Shown here piece by piece: positions 52,236-59,858 of a DNA stretch of 64,000 bases. Source of the DNA: UBA6115 sp050952935 (GTDB lineage: Bacteria > Bacillota > Clostridia > Christensenellales > Aristaeellaceae); assembly GCA_050952935.1 (NCBI GenBank), contig JBMNLS010000002.1, forward strand, positions 310,001 through 374,000, written 5' to 3'. Positions within the stretch are counted from its first letter, which is position 1. Each line of letters starts with the position of its first letter. The position numbers and the translations under genes were made by a program. The notes beneath the pieces are model-generated. The model saw only the letters and a program-made list of their open reading frames with translations, had not been told where the DNA came from and did not search any database.

Positions 52236-52796
52236 TCAGCGGCGGTTGCGGCCTGGGCGCGCATTGCGCTGGGCGGGGCCGTAGGCTCCTTGCCCGGGGC
52301 GCTGCCGGTTCTGCGTCATGGGGGCGGCGCCCAGGTTGTCGCACACGCCGTCGTTGTCAGCGTCCACATAGTTTTGGCGCTGGGCGGCACCCTGCACGCC
52401 CCGGCCGGAGCGGGCGTTGCGCTGGGTGGAGCCGGAGGAGCGCTTGTGCATGCCGCCGCGGGCGCCCATCATCTGGCGGCTGCCAGCGGTGAAGCGGCGC
52501 TGCATTGTGGTGCCCAGGTGGTCGCACACGCCATCGCCGTTTTCATCGGTGAAGCCGGGGGCGTTGGGGTTCTGGCCCTGGGCCAGGCCGCAGTTGTCGC
52601 AGATGCCATCGTTATCGGCGTCTACATAGTTGGTTTTGGGAGCGGTAGGGTTCACAGCAGGGGTGGTGGGGACGGCGGGGGCGTTTTGGCGCCAGCGGGG
52701 GCCATACTGCGCGGGGGTGGCGGTCTCAGCGGCCAGGCCAAACACCGGCAGAGCGATTAACAGCGCCATCACCAGTATCACGAGTGTCTTTTTCAT
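52236..52796 (-). CDS. Secreted protein with three calcium-loop-like DxDxDGxCD repeats
   Basis: 186 residues. Signal peptide (~1-22), then three acidic loops: DADNDGICD, DENGDGVCD and DADNDGVCD, of the EF-hand/thrombospondin-type-3 calcium-binding kind, each ending in Cys. Between are Arg/Gln/Asn-rich low-complexity stretches. Start 52796 by AAAGGAG. Function unknown; calcium-dependent surface binding is inference. Convergent with mutY. Confidence 0.7.
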   Translation of the reverse strand: MKKTLVILVMALLIALPVFGLAAETATPAQYGPRWRQNAPAVPTTPAVNPTAPKTNYVDADNDGICDNCGLAQGQNPNAPGFTDENGDGVCDHLGTTMQRRFTAGSRQMMGARGGMHKRSSGSTQRNARSGRGVQGAAQRQNYVDADNDGVCDNLGAAPMTQNRQRPGQGAYGPAQRNARPGRNRR

Positions 52797-52897
52797 TGGA
52801 GTTTCTCCTTTGGTGGATTCAGCGTTTTTCTTGCTGTGATGACACTTTAACCGCCAAGTGTGACAAATGTGTGTTTTTTTGGGTGAAAGATTAGCAC

Positions 52898-52930
52898 AAA
52901 AAAAGAGGCGTTTCAAAACACCTCTTTTTT
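52898..52930. terminator. Bidirectional terminator after the dipeptidase gene
   Basis: AAAAAAGAGG-CGTTT pairs with AAACA-CCTCTTTTTT with one mismatch; T runs on both sides. Confidence 0.85.
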
Positions 52931-52943
52931 GTGTATAAACCTG

Positions 52944-53843
52944 TCAGATCCGCTTGTAATAGGCCAGCAGGTTCAGGCCCGCGATGTCCTCCACCTGCTT
53001 CTCGGTGTAGCCTCTATCTTTCAGGCCTTGGATAAGCCTGGGGAAATCGGCGGGGCTGTCCAGGCCCTCAGGCTTGGTGGAAATCCCGTCAAAGTCGCTG
53101 CCAAAACCCACCATGCCCTCGCCGCCCAGCTGGTGCATGTGGTCGATGTGGTCAATCAGGGTGCTGATATCGCAGCGCTGCCCTTCATCCACCAGGAAGT
53201 TGGGGTAGAAGTTAAGGCCCACATAGCCGCCGGCCTTGAACAGATCCTTTAGCTGCTGATCGGTCAGGTTGCGGGGATGATCCCGGAGCGCCCGGCAGCA
53301 GGAGTGGGAGGCCAGGGGCGGGGCATTGGTTTTGTTCAGGATGTCATAAAAGCCGGCGATGTTCAGATGGGACACATCCACCGCGATATTAAGCCGCTGC
53401 ATCTCCTTCACCGCCTCCAGGCCGTAGGGCTTGAGCCCCTGATCGGCATTGATGCAGGCGGGGGTGCCCAGGGCGTTTTCATAGTTCCAGGTGACGGCGG
53501 CCATGCGCACGCCCTTTTCCCGGTATGGGGCAATGGTGTGAAGGCCCGGCGCGAACACCTCGCAGCCCTCAATGGACAGCATGGTTTTCACCACGTTTTT
53601 TTCCGCCTCGCCGGGGTCAAAGGCCTGGATCCAGCCCTGGGACTTCAGCTGCTCATAGGCGGCCAGCATGCCATCAAAACGTTTTTCAATATTAATCGGG
53701 TCGTTATCCTCCCCTACATATAGTGCCAGCACCTGCAGGCTGACCCCGCCCTCTTTTAGGCGTTCCATGGTTACATCCAGCGGGTCGCGGCTGCCCTCGA
53801 CGATGCGGTAGAGGGTGTCGGCATGGGTATCACACAGAATCAT
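52944..53843 (-). CDS. Membrane dipeptidase (renal dipeptidase family, M19)
   Basis: 299-residue zinc peptidase that cleaves dipeptides. DTHADTL near the N-terminus, a lone Glu (SIEGCEVF), a metal His pair (DVSHLNIAGF, ASHSCCRAL), and GFGSDFDG near the end fit M19. Start 53843 by AAGGAGA, 1 base after the GNAT stop, so the two are translated together. No signal peptide is visible, unlike eukaryotic relatives. Confidence 0.92.
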   Translation of the reverse strand: MILCDTHADTLYRIVEGSRDPLDVTMERLKEGGVSLQVLALYVGEDNDPINIEKRFDGMLAAYEQLKSQGWIQAFDPGEAEKNVVKTMLSIEGCEVFAPGLHTIAPYREKGVRMAAVTWNYENALGTPACINADQGLKPYGLEAVKEMQRLNIAVDVSHLNIAGFYDILNKTNAPPLASHSCCRALRDHPRNLTDQQLKDLFKAGGYVGLNFYPNFLVDEGQRCDISTLIDHIDHMHQLGGEGMVGFGSDFDGISTKPEGLDSPADFPRLIQGLKDRGYTEKQVEDIAGLNLLAYYKRI

Positions 53844-53844
53844 G

Positions 53845-54402
53845 TCAGGCTTCTCCTTCTTTTTGTTGCTTTTCATGCATTTCCCGGGTCAGTTCATAAT
53901 CCACGGCGGATTGGGGACGGCCCAGCTGATCTGTCCAGCAGTTTTCCCGCACCCCTACCCGCCTGGCTCCCAGCAGCTCATACACATGCTGGGCACGGGT
54001 GTTGGAGAGATTGGTATCCCAAAAAATACGGTGGATGGGCACGGCCTGGTTGAGGGCCGGGTCCCCAAACAGATAATCAAAGGTCATCCGGATGATCTGC
54101 CGCCCATAGCCTTTGTTTTGATATGCGGCGTCGCAGATTTTCCAGCCGGGGTTGGCCTCGTTCTTGCCGATGCGAAAGCTCATCTCACCCACGGGATTTC
54201 CGTCAATTTCGATGATGCACAGCTGGCTGAGCTTGCCCTCATTGCGCCTGATGGCCTCTTTTGTTTCTTCCAGGCTTTGGCCCAGGCCGTTGGGGAAGCC
54301 GGCGTGCGCCATCACAGCCCCGTCATTCCACCAGGCGTTCAGCAGCGGCGCGTCCTTTAGGACGGCGCTGCGCAAAACGATGTTGTCTTTTTTGATTCGC
54401 AA
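53845..54402 (-). CDS. GNAT family N-acetyltransferase (RimJ/RimL-like)
   Basis: 185 residues. RSAVLKDAPLLNAWW opens the acetyltransferase fold; GEMSFRIG and the acetyl-CoA loop YQNKGYGRQIIRM are clear; NLSNTRAQHVYELLGARRVG follows as in RimJ/RimL proteins. Substrate unknown. It lies immediately before the dipeptidase gene on the minus strand. Confidence 0.88.
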   Translation of the reverse strand: MRIKKDNIVLRSAVLKDAPLLNAWWNDGAVMAHAGFPNGLGQSLEETKEAIRRNEGKLSQLCIIEIDGNPVGEMSFRIGKNEANPGWKICDAAYQNKGYGRQIIRMTFDYLFGDPALNQAVPIHRIFWDTNLSNTRAQHVYELLGARRVGVRENCWTDQLGRPQSAVDYELTREMHEKQQKEGEA

Positions 54403-54428
54403 GTTATGCTCCTATCATGTCAATACTG

Positions 54429-54456
54429 AAAAAGGCCAGGGCTCCCCTGGCCTTTT
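54429..54456. terminator. Hairpin upstream of the GNAT gene
   Basis: AAAGGCCAGGG pairs with CCCTGGCCTTT and is followed on + by a T run (TTTT). It would terminate leftward-to-rightward transcripts; for the minus genes it lies before the start, so it may end transcription from the right-hand side. Confidence 0.6.
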
Positions 54457-54474
54457 CAAAGAAAACGGGCCTTG

Positions 54475-54632
54475 TACCAAACTCAATCATTAATGCTTTG
54501 ATGAGCCGGTGTTTTTTGGTCTCCCCTTTGCTTCGTTCAGTCAACATAGCTAAGGCTATGCCTCCTTCACTCGGCTTTGTGGAGCCACAAAAAACCCTCG
54601 TCCCATCTGTGCATTAATGTTTTCGTTTGGTA
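54475..54632. mobile_element. MITE-like palindromic element, about 158 bp
   Basis: Begins TACCAAAC and ends GTTTGGTA. The two arms (~76 bp) are complementary along most of their length, including ATTAATGC/GCATTAAT, a GTTTTTTGG/CCACAAAAAAC block, and a central CATAGC-TAAG-GCTATG. No ORF. It fills the gap between the GNAT and HPr-like genes. Terminal inverted repeats with TA at each end fit a non-autonomous transposable element; a structured RNA is the alternative. Confidence 0.65.
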
Positions 54633-54860
54633 TTAGACCACAAAGGGCTTCAGGTCGTTAAGCAGGTCATCACACTCATCCGCGTAGATTTCAAGCGTGA
54701 TGGGCTTGGACAGATCCAGAGAGAAAATGCCCAGGATGGATTTGGCATCCACCACATGGCGGCCGGCCCTGAGGTCCATGTCATAGTTGTAACGGTTGGC
54801 CACGTTGACAAAGGTTTTGACTTCTTCAGCATAACTGAGCTTGATGGGTACAGATTTCAT
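54633..54860 (-). CDS. HPr-like protein lacking the catalytic histidine
   Basis: 75 residues. The C-terminal two-thirds (LRAGRHVVDAKSILGIFSLDLSKPI) match HPr, keeping the regulatory Ser of KSILG (Ser46 region). The N-terminus has SYAEEVKTFV where HPr carries GLHARPA, so the His15 phosphate acceptor is absent. It could be a Crh-like regulator or a protein with another role. Start 54860 by AGGAGGA; the frame to 54989 is not needed. Promoter at 54891-54919. Confidence 0.8.
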   Translation of the reverse strand: MKSVPIKLSYAEEVKTFVNVANRYNYDMDLRAGRHVVDAKSILGIFSLDLSKPITLEIYADECDDLLNDLKPFVV

Positions 54861-54890
54861 GTGTCTTCCTCCTATTGGTAACTGTGCTTC

Positions 54891-54919
54891 ATTATACATA
54901 AAAGCGCAATTGCACACAA
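54891..54919 (-). promoter_or_regulatory. Promoter of the HPr-like gene
   Basis: Minus strand TTGTGT (54914-54919), 17 bases, TATAAT (54891-54896). Confidence 0.75.
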
Positions 54920-54954
54920 GCGCGAAATCGAAGTAACAATTCGGAACCCATGTT

Positions 54955-54987
54955 AAAAAAGGAACTCTGCGGTCATTGCAGAGTTCC
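54955..54987 (-). terminator. Intrinsic terminator after the flavoprotein reductase gene
   Basis: GGAACTCTGC pairs with GCAGAGTTCC around a 7-base loop, then TTTTTT on the minus strand. Confidence 0.9.
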
Positions 54988-55005
54988 ACAGTAGAAGAGA
55001 GCTAT

Positions 55006-57078
55006 TTATTGTTTAGCTTGTTGAATGCATGAGCGTGCAGCTTCAAGAACGGCGTTTGAGGTGATAGTTGCCGCAGCGATTGTGTCAATTTGTGCACTTT
55101 GAGCAGCCATTATTTTTTTCGAAAGCTCCTCAATGGCTGTGCTTCCGATACCGGCAGTTTCGCTGGCTCCATCAATTTTGATGTCTGTAATGGCATCGGC
55201 AGAGAAAGTCATTGTCACGGTGATTGCTCCCATCCCTTGGGATGTGGCGGAATAGGTGCCGGGATTGTAAGCATGCTTAGCAGTGCTTTCGGTACCCCAC
55301 CCTTCGTCACCGTAGGGATCAAGCCCGCTGTCAGTTTCGGATGCGCTGACAGCAGCCAGGGCAGTTGCTTCTCCTGTTAAGGTGGTGCCATCCCAGTTGA
55401 CTTTTTTGTTCTCAATAATATGATTTGCCGCGATGTATCCCATCACCAAACCCGGCCCGATTGTTCCGCCGCCGCCACCGTATCCGGGGCCAGGGCCACC
55501 AAAACCAGAGCAATTTCCGCATGCGTAGAGATTATTGATAACCTCACCACTTACATGCATAACCTGTGCGTGTTCATTTAACTTGGGGCCGCCACAGGTG
55601 CCAAGCATTGCGGGAGCCAATTCAGCTGCATAGAATGGCCCTTCTTCAATTGGCCCTAAGTTGCGGGCGGGGCCTTCCGGAACACTGGAGTCCGAGAAGA
55701 AATTCCACTCAAAAGGATTTTCACCCCGATGAAAGTCAGGATCGTAGAGATTAGCGCAATAACCGTTGAATTTTTTAACCTCGTCTTCCAAACCATCAGG
55801 ATCAATACCACACATCTCGGCCAGTTCACGTAAAGTGTCGGCTTCCTTAAAGTAAGGAGGAACACCGCGCTCATCCACATCGCCAATATACGCAGATACT
55901 TTAAACCCGTATGTATCGACATGCTTGCGATCCATGATAATCCAGCAGGGTACATTTTCCAAGTCATGGTCGCCATAGGTTTTATAGCCCGCCATAGCGC
56001 GCCAGGAGCTGTCATAGTCGGTGGATTCATTGATAAACCGACGGCCCTTGCTATTGACGATGATTTGTCTTGGCATCATTCTTTCGTACATAATATTGCA
56101 GGGAACGCCCTTTTCTTTTTGCTCCTGAGCTTTGACCTTATAGGTCATATGGCCAAAGGTTTCAGTCATATTGCAAAGGGCGCTACCTAATGCCATGGCC
56201 ATCAAATGGCCGCTTCCGTCCAAAGTGTTCAAAGAACAGGCATATTCAGTGGGAGTAGCCAGAAAATCGTAGCACATGGGCGTGTTCCAGTCAAAACCGC
56301 CTGTGTTTAGCAAAACGCCTTTGCGAGCTTTGAAAGATACTTCTTTCCCCTCTTTTTCTGCAATGACGCCCAGGACTTCCGGAATATCATTCTCATTATA
56401 ACGATAGACAAACTTAGTTGCCTTTGTTTTTAGGCTAAACTGAACGCCAAGCTTTTCCTGGGCTTCCAAATATGCTTTGCGCCAGTTGCCTGCGCCGAAG
56501 GCATGGCCGGGGATGCGGAAGTCAACCGTACGTCCTTCCTTCATTCCGCCATCCCAATGCGCATAAAAATCACCAAACCCTGTCGTTTGAGTTGCTTTCA
56601 CGCCTACACTGGTCGCTTCCAAAATGGGAGTGACATAGTCTAACATTGGCCCTGCGTTATCAACAAAGGCTTCGCATTGGGCGTCAGATATATTGGCGGT
56701 TTTGCGCATATGCTTCACATAGGTCAGCGATTTTTCCCGAGTGTCCCCAAGTTCAATAGAAAAACGGTTGTTGGGGAGCCATTGCATACCACCTGAAATC
56801 CCAGTGGTGCCGCCAGCGGAAGCATAAGAATCAATGGCAATAACAGACAATCCGGCATCTGCAAGACGTATTGAGCCATAACAGGATGTACCGGTACCAA
56901 TGACAATCACATCAGCTTCATAATCCCATTTTTCAGGCTCATTAATTACTTTTTGCAAGTGATCACTTGCTGATGCTGCATCGCTGGCCAAGGCATTGCC
57001 AGTTAGCCCTACACTGACCGCGCCAATGGCTGCTGCTGTTCCTTTTAGAAAAGTCCTGCGTGAAAACTCTTTACCCAT
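55006..57078 (-). CDS. Tat-secreted FAD-dependent reductase with C-terminal FMN-binding domain
   Basis: 690 residues. Twin-arginine signal SRRTFLKG with a hydrophobic tract (~1-31); a fumarate reductase/succinate dehydrogenase-type FAD domain (~55-575: VIVIGTGTSCYGSIRLADAG, GGTTGISGG, GGGGTIGPGLVMGYIAA); and a C-terminal FMN-binding domain (~610-690) ending DTIAAATITSNAV, whose last Thr could carry covalent FMN added by ApbE. Such reductases use extracytoplasmic electron supply to reduce organic acids or other acceptors; the acceptor cannot be read. A LysR regulator lies upstream on the same strand. No ApbE gene in the window. Confidence 0.9.
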   Translation of the reverse strand: MGKEFSRRTFLKGTAAAIGAVSVGLTGNALASDAASASDHLQKVINEPEKWDYEADVIVIGTGTSCYGSIRLADAGLSVIAIDSYASAGGTTGISGGMQWLPNNRFSIELGDTREKSLTYVKHMRKTANISDAQCEAFVDNAGPMLDYVTPILEATSVGVKATQTTGFGDFYAHWDGGMKEGRTVDFRIPGHAFGAGNWRKAYLEAQEKLGVQFSLKTKATKFVYRYNENDIPEVLGVIAEKEGKEVSFKARKGVLLNTGGFDWNTPMCYDFLATPTEYACSLNTLDGSGHLMAMALGSALCNMTETFGHMTYKVKAQEQKEKGVPCNIMYERMMPRQIIVNSKGRRFINESTDYDSSWRAMAGYKTYGDHDLENVPCWIIMDRKHVDTYGFKVSAYIGDVDERGVPPYFKEADTLRELAEMCGIDPDGLEDEVKKFNGYCANLYDPDFHRGENPFEWNFFSDSSVPEGPARNLGPIEEGPFYAAELAPAMLGTCGGPKLNEHAQVMHVSGEVINNLYACGNCSGFGGPGPGYGGGGGTIGPGLVMGYIAANHIIENKKVNWDGTTLTGEATALAAVSASETDSGLDPYGDEGWGTESTAKHAYNPGTYSATSQGMGAITVTMTFSADAITDIKIDGASETAGIGSTAIEELSKKIMAAQSAQIDTIAAATITSNAVLEAARSCIQQAKQ

Positions 57079-57100
57079 AAGTATTCCTCCTTTGTTTGAC

Positions 57101-57118
57101 GATCAACATGTATTGATC
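57101..57118. promoter_or_regulatory. Inverted repeat upstream of the reductase gene
   Basis: GATCAA-CATGTA-TTGATC, perfect arms, 23 bases before the reductase ATG; a plausible LysR-type or other operator. Confidence 0.5.
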
Positions 57119-57178
57119 ATCAAATATTCTCTTCTAAAATACATGTTTTTTATTTTGTGGGCAAGAAGTTGTTGCTTG

Positions 57179-57207
57179 TCCTTAGGCAATCAATGATTGC
57201 CTAAGGA
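57179..57207. other. Perfect palindrome over the LysR stop codon
   Basis: TCCTTAGGCAATCA, one A, TGATTGCCTAAGGA: 14-bp arms, no T run. It may be a weak terminator or RNA-stability hairpin between lysR and the reductase gene. Confidence 0.6.
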
Positions 57208-58085
57208 GAACAATTAGGGGTGGATAGCACTTGAAACAGATTTTGATATAAGGATACATGAGACAATTTTGTTGCGGCAAAAGAAGACAATGAAAGGTAG
57301 TGCTTCCATGTCCCACCAGCTGGAAAAGGTATTAAGACCACATTATTAAGCAGATTGCCCATATTTTCAGCGACAGAGATGAGAATGCCTCGATCTTCCT
57401 GAACACGACGGAATAAGTAGACTAAATCATCGTTTATGATTAACTGTTTTGGATTAAGACGATAACGAATGCAATCGGGCATATACAAGGGTGTTTCAGT
57501 TCCGCTGCTATAAGCTAAAAATGTTTCGTTTTTTAAATCACTAAGCTCAATGATTGGTGAACTTGAAAGCGGATTATTTCTGCTCATCATGAGACAAACA
57601 GGATATTCGGCCAATAAGCGACAATGAGTTTCAAAGGTGGGAATCGTTGTTAAAGCAATATCAAGCTGATTCTCTCGAAGTAAATCAATGCATTTCTGTT
57701 CAGAGAGAAATTTTATTGATAACAATACTGAATCCGCAAGGTGCTCGACAAATGAGGATAAAGCCGATTCGTACATAGCATAAGTAGTATAACTGAAACC
57801 CAAGGTTAAGCGAATCAGGGATTGGTTTGCACAGTCAATCATCTCGTGTTGGAGTTTGTTGGCGGTATTGATTAGTTCCAAAGCTTTTGGAAGGAAACAT
57901 TTTCCAGATGAAGTTAAGATAAGACCATTCTTTGTGCGCTCAAACAATGAATAGCCAATCTTATTTTCAAGCTGTCGGACAGCCTGTCCGACAGCTTGAC
58001 GTGATATAAACAATTCATTTGCTGCCTGTTTAAAACTGCCTGTCTTAGCTGCGGCGATAAAATAACGAATTTGGTATAGTTCCAT
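57201..58085 (-). CDS. LysR family transcriptional regulator
   Basis: 294 residues. N-terminal helix-turn-helix (~1-60: YFIAAAKTGSFKQAANELFISRQAVGQAVRQLE) and a substrate-binding domain (~90-290). It precedes the flavoprotein reductase gene by 123 bases on the same strand and probably controls it. AT content is higher than the neighbours. Ligand unknown. Confidence 0.92.
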   Translation of the reverse strand: MELYQIRYFIAAAKTGSFKQAANELFISRQAVGQAVRQLENKIGYSLFERTKNGLILTSSGKCFLPKALELINTANKLQHEMIDCANQSLIRLTLGFSYTTYAMYESALSSFVEHLADSVLLSIKFLSEQKCIDLLRENQLDIALTTIPTFETHCRLLAEYPVCLMMSRNNPLSSSPIIELSDLKNETFLAYSSGTETPLYMPDCIRYRLNPKQLIINDDLVYLFRRVQEDRGILISVAENMGNLLNNVVLIPFPAGGTWKHYLSLSSFAATKLSHVSLYQNLFQVLSTPNCSP

Positions 58086-58134
58086 GATTACCCATTAACC
58101 TAAAGCAACTATTTGTAATTTATACTTACTATGT

Positions 58135-59832
58135 TTAGATAATCTTCGCCTGATCCAGCCCGTCCATGAACTTTTCAAGCTCCGGCGTGATCCTGGCGAT
58201 GGTGCCGGGTCGGAAGGGGTTGTTCAGCCCGCACTCGTGGAGCAGCTCCGTAAAGGGCACCCGCCCCGCCCTGCGGCAGGCGTTCAGGTAGCTCTTCCAG
58301 GCGGCGTCATGATCCTTCATGTCCCAGATAAAGTATTGGAAGGCGCAGACCTGGGCCAGGGTATAGTCCAGGTAGTAGAAGGGCATGCTGTAGATGTGGC
58401 TCTGCTTTTGCCAGCGCGCGCCGCTTTCCAGATAGGGGAAGCCGGTATAGTCCAGATGGGGCAGGAACACCTTCTCAATTTCCCGGTATTTGCGGTTGCG
58501 CTCCGCAGGCGTGGCTTCCGGGTTCAGGTAGACCCATTCCTGGAAGGCATCCACCGAGGCGCCGTAGGGCAGGAATTTGATGGCGGAAGCGACGTGGCTG
58601 TCAAAATATTTCTCGGTATCCGGGCCAAAGAAGCCCTCCATCCAGGGGTGGGCGAAAAACTCCATGCTCATGGAGTGGATTTCAGCCACCTCCATGGTGT
58701 AGTCCTTCAGCATGCTGGGGGTCACATCCCGCTGTAGGTAGCCCTGGAAGGCGTGGCCGGCCTCATGGGTGAGCACGTCCACATCGCCGGCGGTGCCGTT
58801 AAAATTGCTGAAAATAAAGGGCACCTTATAGTCGTGGATGAAGGTCATGTAGCCGCCGCCCGCTTTGCCGGGCTTGGTGCTCAGATCCATCAGGCCCTGG
58901 CCAGTCATCACGCTGAAGAACGCATCGGTCTCAGGCGAGAGGGCCTTGTACATCTCCGTGGCCTTGCCCACCAGGTATTCTTCATTGCCCTGGGGAAGGG
59001 GGTTACCGGAAAGGTATTCCAGCGGCAGGTCATAGGCTTTCATATCAGCGATGTCGATGCGCTCTGCCTGGCGTTTGTAAAGCTTTTGGGCCAGGGGCAC
59101 CACGCTTTCAACGATCTGTTTCCGGTAGCTCCGGGCGTTTTCCATGCTCCAGTCGGTGCGGCCCATGCGGGCATAGGCCACGGGGATAAAGCTGTCATGG
59201 CCCAGTTTTTGCCCGATGCGGTGGCGCACCTTGACCAGCTTGTCATACAGCTCGTCCAGCTCTTTGCTGTGCTCGGCCAGCCAGTTCCAGTGGGCGGTAT
59301 AGGCGCGACGCCGCATGTCCCGATCGGTTGACTGCATAAAGGGCGTCATGCCGGAGAGGTTGCGCTTTTCCCCCTCAAAATCAATTTCGGCTGAGGCGAT
59401 CAGTTTTTGGTACTCGCTGGTCAGCTTGCTTTCCTCCACCAGGTCTTCCACAATGGCGGGGGTGAAGGTGGTCATCTGCACCTTCATTTTTTCCAGCATG
59501 TGGTGGCCAAAGCGCTGGGCAAAGGCGTTCTTATAGGAGGAGGACAGGATGACCCGCGCTATCTCCGCCGGGATTTCCTGAAAACGGGGGAGGTTTTCGT
59601 CCATCACATCGTTTTCGGTGGAATAGAAGGGATCTTTGGTGTTGATGGTGTAGCGTATGTGGACCAGGGTGGCTTGGGTGGCCAGGCTGCCGGCTTCCTT
59701 GTCAAGGGTGAGGAAGGCGTCAAAAAAGGCCTCTTCGCCCTTTGCTTCCTCCATCTGCCGGAGCAGCTCTTTAAACCGGGTGTATTGGGCGTCAAAGTCG
59801 GGGCGTTTGTAGGGCATGTCCTTGAAATTCAT
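58135..59832 (-). CDS. M3 family oligoendopeptidase (PepF-like)
   Basis: 565-residue zinc endopeptidase cutting short peptides in the cytoplasm. The catalytic motif is LTHEAGHAFQGYL (HExxH, residues ~353), with EIHSMSMEFF as the third ligand region. Length is in the M3 range. No signal peptide. Third gene of glnS-gltX-peptidase, 26 bases after gltX. Confidence 0.93.
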   Translation of the reverse strand: MNFKDMPYKRPDFDAQYTRFKELLRQMEEAKGEEAFFDAFLTLDKEAGSLATQATLVHIRYTINTKDPFYSTENDVMDENLPRFQEIPAEIARVILSSSYKNAFAQRFGHHMLEKMKVQMTTFTPAIVEDLVEESKLTSEYQKLIASAEIDFEGEKRNLSGMTPFMQSTDRDMRRRAYTAHWNWLAEHSKELDELYDKLVKVRHRIGQKLGHDSFIPVAYARMGRTDWSMENARSYRKQIVESVVPLAQKLYKRQAERIDIADMKAYDLPLEYLSGNPLPQGNEEYLVGKATEMYKALSPETDAFFSVMTGQGLMDLSTKPGKAGGGYMTFIHDYKVPFIFSNFNGTAGDVDVLTHEAGHAFQGYLQRDVTPSMLKDYTMEVAEIHSMSMEFFAHPWMEGFFGPDTEKYFDSHVASAIKFLPYGASVDAFQEWVYLNPEATPAERNRKYREIEKVFLPHLDYTGFPYLESGARWQKQSHIYSMPFYYLDYTLAQVCAFQYFIWDMKDHDAAWKSYLNACRRAGRVPFTELLHECGLNNPFRPGTIARITPELEKFMDGLDQAKII

Positions 59833-59858
59833 GGGCTAATCCTTTCTTGTCAGTCTGA

